Assembly (NCBI GenBank): GCA_040768665.1
Contig: JAXGMN010000011.1
Span: 124,001-188,000 of the forward strand
Reading direction: 5' to 3'
Length of the DNA stretch: 64,000 nucleotides
Source of the DNA: JABWBD01 sp040768665
Lineage (GTDB): Bacteria; Planctomycetota; Planctomycetia; Pirellulales; Thermoguttaceae
The notes beneath the pieces are model-generated. The model was not told the origin of the DNA, made no database searches, and saw only the letters and a program-made list of their open reading frames with translations. Positions 17,367 through 22,888 of the stretch are shown in pieces. Within the stretch, counting starts at the first letter, position 1. Every line of letters starts with the position of its first letter. A program made the translations under genes and the position numbers.

Positions 17367-17452
17367 TAGCCAACGGGAGAGTCGAACTCCCACGCCCGCT
17401 GTTGGGCACGACGTTCTGAGCGTCGCGTGTCTACCTATTCCACCAGTTGGCT
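17367..17452 (-). tRNA. tRNA-Leu(CAG)
   Basis: Canonical class II gene: acceptor AGCCAAC/GTTGGCT with A73, D stem GTG/CAC, anticodon stem CGACG/CGTCG with loop CTCAGAA, a long variable arm (TGCCC...GGGCG) and T stem GGGAG/CTCCC. Confidence 0.93.
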
Positions 17453-17462
17453 ATCTGTCGAG

Positions 17463-17535
17463 TGACGCGGACGGGAATCGAACCCGCGTCGGCGAGATTG
17501 AAAGCCTCGCTGCAAAACCATCATCGCACCGCGCC
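17463..17535 (-). tRNA. tRNA-Glu(UUC)
   Basis: Acceptor GGCGCGG/CCGCGTC with A73, anticodon stem CGAGG/TCTCG with loop CTTTCAA, T stem GCGGG/CCCGT. It is the only glutamate tRNA in the array. Confidence 0.88.
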
Positions 17536-17547
17536 ACGTGTTCTGAG

Positions 17548-17631
17548 TGCGCCGGGACGGAGTTGAACCGCCAAGGTCCGTGAGGACAACTGGGTTACGG
17601 CCAGCGGGGCCTGCCAATGCCCAACCGACGC
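17548..17631 (-). tRNA. tRNA-Tyr(GUA)
   Basis: Acceptor GCGTCGG/CCGGCGC with A73, D stem GGGC/GCCC, anticodon stem GCTGG/CCAGT with loop CCGTAAC (C33), class II variable arm GTCC/GGAC, T stem GGCGG/CCGTC. Confidence 0.88.
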
Positions 17632-18301
17632 AGACATAAATCGCAGAGGTCACAGTGACGCGACCGCTGCGTGGAACAAACTGCCAAGTTCTGACGCCAA
17701 GCCTTGGCTGCGCTCCGAATCTGATTCAGGTCAGGAAGCCAAACAACGCGCCAGGGATCGACGCTGTCTACGCCGCCGATGACGTCCCTCGGTCGTTGGC
17801 CTGGATTCGCCTGGCCGCCTTCCGAAGTTTCGTCTTCGTGACGCCGTGATGCGTGCCGGGCTCGGACTCGGCCAGAGCCAGAAACTCGATCACGGAGACA
17901 GACGTGATACCTCGAACATCCCGGTACCAGGCTGCCCAACGACGGACCGCCTCGGCGTAAGCCCGTTCCAGAAGATTCGCCGCGAGGCGTTTTACCTTCT
18001 GGTCGGCGCATCCGCCGTGCAACGCGATGTTGACGATCCCGCCCGCGGATACGGACGTGATTCCATGCGCTGCCAGGTACCCAGGAGCCCGCATACGGGC
18101 CACTTGCTCGGCTTCCCACAAAAAGGCACGACTCATGTGCGTAAACACACTGTCCCCTCGTTGGGGAAAACCAACTCAACGACAAGCATGCTCAACACAT
18201 GGCGCACCTCCGATCTGTGACCCTGCCGTCGCAGGTTTTATTCCGGCGACGAAGTACGAAGCCAAGACCTTGTTTCGCTCCCGCGAGCAAACATTTCGCA
18301 G
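17632..18301. other. 670-bp tRNA-free gap in the array
   Basis: Between tRNA-Leu(CAA) and tRNA-Tyr the array is interrupted by a stretch whose only plausible gene is the 126-aa frame at 17768-18148. The leader between 18302 and the GTG start contains a CCTGC/GCAGG hairpin. I recognise no structured RNA. Confidence 0.5.
17768..18148 (-). CDS. 126-aa hypothetical protein inside the tRNA array
   Basis: The start is GTG at 18148, a few nt after GAGGGGACA; an internal ATG four codons later is also possible. The hexapeptide GITSVS occurs twice (near residues 29 and 80). The middle is amphipathic-helical (RLAANLLERAYAEAVRRW). The protein is basic at its C-terminus, compatible with nucleic-acid binding, which is a guess. 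No family is recognised. Confidence 0.5.
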   Translation of the reverse strand: MFTHMSRAFLWEAEQVARMRAPGYLAAHGITSVSAGGIVNIALHGGCADQKVKRLAANLLERAYAEAVRRWAAWYRDVRGITSVSVIEFLALAESEPGTHHGVTKTKLRKAARRIQANDRGTSSAA

Positions 18302-18379
18302 TAGCACGGGTGGGAGTCGAACCCACAAACGATCGCGAAGGTTTGAGCTTCGCCGCTTTGCCGGCTTGCGTACCGTGCT
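18302..18379 (-). tRNA. tRNA-Leu(CAA)
   Basis: Acceptor AGCACGG/CCGTGCT with A73, D stem CGC/GCG, anticodon stem CGAAG/CTTCG with loop CTCAAAC, T stem GTGGG/CCCAC. The variable region (CGATCGTTT) is shorter than usual for leucine. Confidence 0.85.
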
Positions 18380-18386
18380 GTGCCAG

Positions 18387-18462
18387 CGTCCCCGATGGGA
18401 TTTGAACCCACGATCTCCTGCGTGACTCCCCAGGCGAGCACTCCACGCTGCTCCACGAGGAC
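18387..18462 (-). tRNA. tRNA-Asp(GUC) with enlarged anticodon loop
   Basis: Acceptor GTCCTCG/CGGGGAC with G73 (aspartate identity), D stem GAGC/GCTC, T stem GTGGG/CCCAT. The anticodon stem CCTG/CAGG encloses an extra nucleotide and position 33 is A rather than U, so decoding may be impaired. Confidence 0.75.
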
Positions 18463-18472
18463 GTGTTGTAAG

Positions 18473-18547
18473 TGGCTCAGGTGGGACTCGAACCCACAGC
18501 ATCTGGCGGTTCTAAGCCAAAGTGGTCTGCCGATTGCCTACCGAGCC
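18473..18547 (-). tRNA. tRNA-Leu(UAG)
   Basis: Acceptor GGCTCGG/CTGAGCC with A73, loop CTTAGAA, T stem GTGGG/CCCAC. The two outer anticodon-stem pairs are U-C mismatches and the variable loop is short. Its 5' end is only 3 nt from A73 of the intron-split tRNA-Val(UAC). Confidence 0.78.
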
Positions 18548-18552
18548 AAGTA

Positions 18553-19265
18553 GTCGGGTAAGGGAGCGGCGTTGCCGCCACTCCCTCCCCTAAGAACCGT
18601 GCGTGCAAGTTTCCCCGCACACGGCTCAAGCAAGTCGCCGCTGCTACCTCGCGTTCACCAACCAGCCGTTGCTGTCCCATGCTTACGGTTACCTTTTCAC
18701 ATGGATCAATGATGTCAACGAGCCTCACGCCTTGACTCACCAGTCGGAAGTCAGCACCTTTCCAGGTCGGGCAGTCGCCCTATCCAGCCGGTTATGGATT
18801 CCCGTTGCCTTTCGGCTGCTGGCCTTCGCTTCCTCCGACATCCCATACCCACCAGAGAGTTCTGTGTCCCTTGCGGTTCACTTACCGGCCATCGGTCGGA
18901 CTCTGTTGGACTTACCACGTTCCGCAATAAGAGGAGATGCGATTGGTTTAGGCGTCCTCTCTGCTGCGTGAGCATCGGGTATCCACAACCGTCAACGGGA
19001 CATTTGCGGGTTCCTGCTCAAACGCTTGGGCGTCAGCCGTTGCCCAAGTTCTCCATAACGCAACTTCAACCAAGGATTCACTTTCGTTCGCCATGCCAAC
19101 CTTTCCCTAGCCCTGATGCTCCATTCGGCTTGGGGCAATCATTGGGCATCTTCCTCGTGCTCCCACACCCTGCCGTTACCGGCAACGCATGTGAGGAACG
19201 GGAACAGATGGGATACTCATCTGTCGTCTCTCGACGCACTCCTTTCTTGCAGCATCGTGTCGCAC
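18553..19265 (-). mobile_element. Group II intron 3 (713 nt, ORF-less) interrupting tRNA-Val(UAC)
   Basis: Same ends (GTGCGACACG / CCCGAC), same length and apparently the same sequence as intron 2. Domain V is at 18594-18627. The 5' exon is nucleotides 1-71 of tRNA-Val(UAC); the 3' exon begins TACT, giving U72 and A73. Because the two ORF-less copies appear identical while intron 1 differs from them at many sites, they probably spread recently from one another using a reverse transcriptase supplied in trans. Confidence 0.9.
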
Positions 19266-19335
19266 GCCCCGGATGGAGTCGAACCATCGTTTCCTGGGTG
19301 TAGGCCAAGCGTCGTTGCCGTTGGACCACAGGGCC
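19266..19335 (-). tRNA. tRNA-Val(UAC), 5' exon, interrupted by group II intron
   Basis: Acceptor GGCCCTG pairs with CGGGGC plus U72 from the 3' exon at 18551-18552 (a G-U closing pair), then A73. Anticodon stem CTTGG/CCAGG with loop CCTACAC (C33). T stem GATGG/CCATC. Confidence 0.83.
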
Positions 19336-19347
19336 GTATCGAGTCAG

Positions 19348-19418
19348 TGGACCCACGGGGAGTTGCACCCCGATCTCCAGTGTGCGGAACTGGTGTCTTC
19401 CTGTTGGACGATGAGCCC
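19348..19418 (-). tRNA. tRNA-Ala(CGC)
   Basis: Acceptor GGGCTCA/TGGGTCC with A73, D stem GTC/GAC, perfect anticodon stem CCAGT/ACTGG with loop TCCGCAC (C33), T stem CGGGG/CCCCG with an unusual T loop TGCAACT. Confidence 0.83.
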
Positions 19419-19460
19419 GTCCTGTCGCCGGAGGTTCACGTCAGCGAACGTCCGGCAAGG

Positions 19461-19532
19461 CATGCCCCCAAGGATTTGAACCCTGACCGACTGGGTTGGA
19501 ACCAGTCATGCTGCCAATTACACCAGGGACAC
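19461..19532 (-). tRNA. tRNA-Trp(CCA), second copy
   Basis: Acceptor GTGTCCC/GGGGCAT with G73, D stem GTGT/GCAT, anticodon stem ACTGG/CCAGT with loop TTCCAAC, T stem CAGGG/CCTTG. It differs widely from the first tRNA-Trp, so it is not a recent duplicate. Confidence 0.82.
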
Positions 19533-19548
19533 ACATTATGAATTCTAG

Positions 19549-19634
19549 CGGAAGCCGTGGGACTTGAACCCACAAACGGTTTTCAGCCGCTACCTGTTTT
19601 CAAGACAGGCTCCTCATCCGGCCGGATGACTTCC
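19549..19634 (-). tRNA. tRNA-Ser(UGA)
   Basis: Acceptor GGAAGTC/GGCTTCC with G73, perfect anticodon stem CCTGT/ACAGG with loop CTTGAAA, a variable arm (AGCGG...CCGTT) and T stem GTGGG/CCCAC. Confidence 0.92.
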
Positions 19635-19640
19635 ATAAGG

Positions 19641-19715
19641 CTCCGGGGGTTGGAATCGAACCAACGACCTCCTGTTTCAGAGACAGGCGTCACTACCAGC
19701 AGCAACTACCCCGGA
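19641..19715 (-). tRNA. tRNA-Gln(CUG)
   Basis: Acceptor TCCGGGG/CCCCGGA with U1-A72 and G73 as expected for glutamine, anticodon stem CCTGT/ACAGG with loop CTCTGAA, T stem GTTGG/CCAAC. Confidence 0.92.
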
Positions 19716-19752
19716 TCGTGTTTCCAGTCGGGACACCACTTCGTCCCATGGA

Positions 19753-19824
19753 GTTCGGGGGAAGGAGTCGAACCCTCGTTTCCTGGTTCAAAGCCAGGCG
19801 GCTTGCCATTCGCCGATCCCCGAG
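19753..19824 (-). tRNA. tRNA-Gln(UUG)
   Basis: Acceptor CTCGGGG/CCCCGAA with a C1-A72 mismatch, D stem CGGC/GCCG, perfect anticodon stem CCTGG/CCAGG with loop CTTTGAA, T stem GAGGG/CCTTC. It abuts tRNA-Gly(UCC). Confidence 0.88.
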
Positions 19825-19896
19825 AGTGCCCTGCGGGAGTCGAACCCGCCTCGCCAACTTGGAAGGATGGCACCTTTGCCGCTCGGCCAAGGGCAC
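19825..19896 (-). tRNA. tRNA-Gly(UCC)
   Basis: Acceptor GTGCCCT/AGGGCAC, loop CTTCCAA in stem CCATC/GTTGG (one U-U mismatch), perfect T stem GCGGG/CCCGC. There is no spacer to the next gene. Confidence 0.83.
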
Positions 19897-19903
19897 GTGA
19901 AGG

Positions 19904-19987
19904 CGGAAGGAGAGGGAGTCGAACCCTCAAGGCTCATCGCTCGGCCGCTTTCGAAGCGGGTGCCGTCGCCAATCGGCTTGCCCTTCC
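19904..19987 (-). tRNA. tRNA-Ser(CGA)
   Basis: Acceptor GGAAGGG/TCCTTCC with G73, D stem GCC/GGC, anticodon stem CCGC/GCGG with loop TTCGAAA, a class II variable arm and T stem GAGGG/CCCTC. It is the best template for the weaker tRNA-Ser(GGA) at 15821. Confidence 0.9.
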
Positions 19988-19998
19988 GTAGTAACAAG

Positions 19999-20069
19999 CT
20001 CCGGCAGGAGGAGTCGAACGTCCATCCCCTGCTTAACAGGCAGGTCGATTACCGTTATCGGACACCGGA
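19999..20069 (-). tRNA. tRNA-Asn(GUU)
   Basis: Acceptor TCCGGTG/TGCCGGA with G73, D stem CGA/TCG, perfect anticodon stem CCTGC/GCAGG with loop CTGTTAA. T stem GGACG/CCTCC has one C-C mismatch. Confidence 0.9.
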
Positions 20070-20074
20070 TCGAG

Positions 20075-20149
20075 TCAGGACGGCGGGATTTGAACCCGCG
20101 ATCTCGTGCTCCCGAAGCACGCGCCAGTACCAGGCTTTCCTACGTCCTG
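20075..20149 (-). tRNA. tRNA-Pro(CGG)
   Basis: Acceptor CAGGACG/CGTCCTG with the proline-type C1-G72 pair and A73, perfect anticodon stem CGTGC/GCACG with loop TTCGGGA, T stem GCGGG/CCCGC. Confidence 0.92.
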
Positions 20150-20158
20150 TTCAGCAAG

Positions 20159-20229
20159 AGCGCCCAGCGGTCGCGAAGTGCGCACTTCTGCCATGGCAAA
20201 GCAGCAGGCTACCGCTACATCATGGGCGC
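20159..20229 (-). tRNA. tRNA-Gly(GCC) with weak T stem
   Basis: Acceptor GCGCCCA/TGGGCGC, anticodon stem CTGCT/GGCAG with loop TTGCCAT. The T stem GCGCA/ACCGC keeps only three outer pairs, so the T arm is distorted. Confidence 0.75.
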
Positions 20230-20260
20230 TTGGTTGGAAGCCGAATTGTCAAAGATCGAG

Positions 20261-20332
20261 AGCACCGGGAGGGACTCGAACCCTCGTCGCCGCATTACGG
20301 GTGCGGTGTCCTTGCCACTGGACGACCAGTGC
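20261..20332 (-). tRNA. tRNA-Thr(CGU)
   Basis: Acceptor GCACTGG/CCGGTGC, D stem GTCC/GGAC, perfect anticodon stem CCGCA/TGCGG with loop CCCGTAA (C33), T stem GAGGG/CCCTC. Confidence 0.9.
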
Positions 20333-20345
20333 AGTGTTTTTCAAT

Positions 20346-20408
20346 GGGACCAAAGGGACTTGAGCCCTCACCTGACGGATTAAGAGTCCAGTTTGCCAGT
20401 GGTAGCCC
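20346..20408 (-). tRNA. tRNA-Lys(CUU), reduced, overlapping tRNA-Ile
   Basis: Anticodon stem TGGA/TCCG with loop CTCTTAA and T stem GAGGG/CCCTT are clear. Only about 17 nt separate the putative 5' end from the anticodon stem, so there is no room for a normal D arm. The best 5' acceptor strand (GGGCTA) consists of bases that also form the 3' acceptor strand of the upstream tRNA-Ile. Either a D-arm-less overlapping tRNA or a 5'-truncated pseudogene. Confidence 0.5.
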
Positions 20409-20470
20409 TGAGAATCGAACTCAGCACTACGCGGTTATCAGCCGTGTCTGGGCCACCTGCCCTCGACTAC
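20400..20470 (-). tRNA. tRNA-Ile(GAU)
   Basis: Acceptor GGTAGTC/GGCTACC, short D arm (GGGC, 5-nt loop, GCCC), anticodon loop CTGATAA in stem CACGG/CCGCG (one A-C mismatch), T stem CTGAG/CTCAG. Its last 8-9 nt are shared with the 5' end of tRNA-Lys(CUU). Confidence 0.83.
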
Positions 20471-20487
20471 CTTCTTGGTTGACCAGG

Positions 20488-20560
20488 TCGGGAAGGTGGG
20501 ACTCGAACCCACAATCTCGTGTTCCCAAAACACGCGGGCTTGCCGCTGCCCTACATTCCG
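20488..20560 (-). tRNA. tRNA-Pro(UGG)
   Basis: C1-G72 and A73 fit proline; D stem GGGC/GCCC, perfect anticodon stem CGTGT/ACACG with loop TTTGGGA, T stem GTGGG/CCCAC. Acceptor CGGAATG/CTTCCCG contains A-C and U-U mismatches. Confidence 0.85.
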
Positions 20561-20566
20561 CTGAAG

Positions 20567-20640
20567 TCAGAACGGTCGGATTTGAACCGACGATCTCGTG
20601 GCCCCCAGCCACGCGCGATACCAGGCTTCGCTACGTTCTG
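20567..20640 (-). tRNA. tRNA-Pro(GGG)
   Basis: Acceptor CAGAACG/CGTTCTG with A73, D stem GCG/CGC, perfect anticodon stem CGTGG/CCACG with loop CTGGGGG, T stem GTCGG/CCGAC. Confidence 0.92.
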
Positions 20641-20671
20641 TTTGACGCCAGCGCGTACGGTGAGCGCAAAG

Positions 20672-20744
20672 TGGACCAGGGGGCGATCGAATCCCCGTCT
20701 CCTGGTTTTCAGCCAGGTGCTACTGCCGTCTCAGCTACCGGTCC
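20672..20744 (-). tRNA. tRNA-Phe(GAA), first gene of the array
   Basis: Acceptor GGACCGG/CTGGTCC with A73, D stem GCT/AGC, perfect anticodon stem CCTGG/CCAGG with loop CTGAAAA. T stem GGGG/CCCC is followed by an A-G mismatch at 53-61. An intrinsic terminator lies about 13 nt upstream. Confidence 0.9.
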
Positions 20745-20757
20745 ATCGAGTTGCATG

Positions 20758-20791
20758 AAAAAAGCCCGATGTCGCTGTGACACCGGGCTTT
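20758..20791 (-). terminator. Intrinsic terminator or attenuator directly upstream of the tRNA array
   Basis: On the minus strand AAAGCCCG pairs with CGGGCTTT and TGTC with GACA around a 5-nt loop, with one A-C mismatch. The hairpin is followed by six T residues and then, after a few bases, tRNA-Phe. On the plus strand the U-tract would be only three residues, so the minus orientation is favoured. Confidence 0.7.
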
Positions 20792-21799
20792 GGTGGTCGA
20801 CCAGGATAGTAGCCAAGTGTCACAAGCGCAGAGGGTGTCCGGGCAGCACGTTCGCCGGATAATCGGCGCAACGCCCGGTACCTCTTGGTTCGGCTTGAAT
20901 ACTTGACCACAGCGAAGTCATCGGTCCTTTACCTATGCTTGGGGCTGTTTGGAACTTCCCTTACCCTCTCTATCGCCAATAGACGCTCGAACCCGACAGG
21001 AAGTTCGCGATTTTTTGGGGCCCGACTGGTAGATAGATGCCCATGGCGGCGGTTTCATTCCCGAAAACTCAAGAAAATTTACCCCAAGAGATGATTATCG
21101 GCCGATCGGCATCCCCCAAAAGAGATCGCCGGCACTGACTCAACCACCTTGCCGGCAATTCACCCTGTTGAAAGTTGCGGCGCGCGAGGTCGTTTCTTAC
21201 AAAAAGCTCGGCGACCGATTGCCAGATGGGGGCAAGTCTTGGGTGGAACGCAACATTAGAAACGCTGGCGCAGCCTGGGACTGGTCGCTTGGCTGCTCCG
21301 AAAGCCTTGAACGCCGTGGCGGGAGAGTGTCAAATACCTCACGGTCGACGAGTTCTCGGCATCTTGATTGTCGAGATGACTTTCCGGGATTCGTCCGCCG
21401 ACAAGGCCGTCAGATCCGACGACCGTGTGTCGAGAAACGAACCATTTCTGACTTGCCCCCGGCTGTGCCGTTTTGATGCGTCGGTGCCGATGTGACTGAC
21501 GCGCGCAAGCAAGATACGTTTCGACGCTTCGGTGGGGGCGACCGAGAGCAGTTAGCAACTTGCCATCTCACTCTTTGGGTGGGCAAAGTCAGTGCTGGAG
21601 GAACGAGTTCCATCGCGGTCGATCTTTCCGAGAAATGGGTCGTGTGATCGGTCGTACGGGAAAAGGTACGAGTTGATGGGAGGATCCCTTTTGTGGGGTG
21701 ACTACTGAGTAATCTGATCCTGCTCGGAATGGCCCTCTGTGCCAACATGAATGAGACAGCAGCCTCCTGATTTATTAGAGTAGAGGGCGAAGGAGGCGA
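20792..21799. other. About 1 kb without a convincing gene upstream of the tRNA array
   Basis: Several short frames overlap on both strands (for example 102-106 aa on plus near 21.17-21.49 kb and 167 aa on minus at 21.41-21.91 kb) but none has a family signature or a good ribosome binding site. A T-arm-like GGGTTCGAGC lies near 20990 on the minus strand without a matching acceptor. This is where a promoter or leader RNA for the array would be expected. Confidence 0.4.
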
Positions 21800-22489
21800 A
21801 TGTTGAATGGACGACCAAGATCTGATGGAGCTGAGCGGGAGATTCCGAGTCCGGAAGTGTCGGAAGAGCCGGTGCCGCCCCACGCGTTCTGGATCGTACT
21901 GGTTCTTGGCCAAACGCTCACACGCAACTCTTTCATGGGACCAAAACCAGAATCATTCGATCAGTTCTGGCGATGTGTTCAGTGCGGCTGCTCCGTCAAG
22001 CATTTTCTGGGTATCTGCTGGAAATGTGGGGCCGCTCGACCCGGTGGCGAGGTGGCCCGGCAAGAGTCCCTTGAAAGAGAACGGGAGATACTGTCTGAAC
22101 CTTGGGAGGATGTGCTCAAGAATTGGCCAAGAGAGGTACTGGAACGCTGCAAGCGGGACACTAAACGGGGCTTGAGACGCATCGATCTCGCTGGGTCTAT
22201 TGTGCTCTCCACCGCAGATCACGTTGAAGCAGCACGAGTGGTTCGTCGGTTGGGAACTCTCCATGCGTCCAACGAAGAAATCAGCAATAGCCTTGCAACA
22301 TATCTCAGTGATTATTACGGCGAAGGCTACCACGGCGAACTCCATCACACTGGTTACAGCGAGCTTGTCCTGTTCATGTTGATGTACAAGGCCCACCAGT
22401 TGGGGGCCAACGCCGTGATCAATGTCACGCTTATGCATGGTTACCCCCTCAAGGTGTCAGGTGAGGCTGTGGTTGTCGAGTTGCTTTGA
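21800..22489 (+). CDS. YbjQ/UPF0145-like protein with N-terminal zinc ribbon
   Basis: At most 229 aa; Met46 (about 21935) is an alternative start because it precedes the first conserved part. A zinc-ribbon CVQCG...CWKCG lies around residues 59-77. The C-terminal half resembles the YbjQ fold: LSTADHVEAARVVRRLGTL and GANAVINVTLMHGYPLKVSGEAVVVEL at the end. The function of the family (once called heavy-metal binding) is unsettled. No operon partner is seen. Confidence 0.7.
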   Translation: MLNGRPRSDGAEREIPSPEVSEEPVPPHAFWIVLVLGQTLTRNSFMGPKPESFDQFWRCVQCGCSVKHFLGICWKCGAARPGGEVARQESLEREREILSEPWEDVLKNWPREVLERCKRDTKRGLRRIDLAGSIVLSTADHVEAARVVRRLGTLHASNEEISNSLATYLSDYYGEGYHGELHHTGYSELVLFMLMYKAHQLGANAVINVTLMHGYPLKVSGEAVVVELL

Positions 22490-22533
22490 GCGGCGAGGTC
22501 GATTCCTGCTACCCAAACTATGGGGGAGGGCAA

Positions 22534-22695
22534 AGTGATTCCCGGGCCAACCATCATCCGAGAGTGTCTAAACTGTGGTCAACACATTAAGCAGCGGACA
22601 CTGGCATCGGGGAGCGCCGAGATACCGAGGACTGGTACACGGTTGTTGAGGGCCACGAGTACGACGGCAAGGGCATGGTGACGATCACCAAGACA
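22534..22695 (+). pseudogene. Short zinc-ribbon protein remnant
   Basis: A GTG-started frame reads IIRECLNCGQHIKQRTLASG, a CxxC ribbon seen at the N-terminus of small uncharacterised proteins, but it soon loses sense and stops. The following DNA reads as plausible protein in another frame, suggesting a frameshift. Confidence 0.35.
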
Positions 22696-22888
22696 CGTAC
22701 GGTTTCGTGGGCCCCTCGCATACGGGCAGAGATTCTCGCGTCCGAACGCCATCGTGTTGACTTTCATGCCGGCCTGCTTCCTCCAAAGACGGTCGATTGA
22801 TATTATTCGGCAGGTGACGGCCGTTGTCCAAGCTTCGTTAGCCGCCGGATTGACCACACTTGTCGTTTTCTGAAGGGGGACGCTCAAC

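Noticed and set aside
16347..19265. The 122-aa frames repeated in introns 2 and 3 as a conserved small protein
   Set aside because: They are antisense to catalytic intron RNA; identity between copies is explained by the intron itself.
14464..20862. Many plus-strand frames up to 331 aa across the tRNA array
   Set aside because: They are reverse complements of tRNAs and intron RNA; residues such as RESNP/GVEP repeat because they translate the antisense of the conserved T arm.
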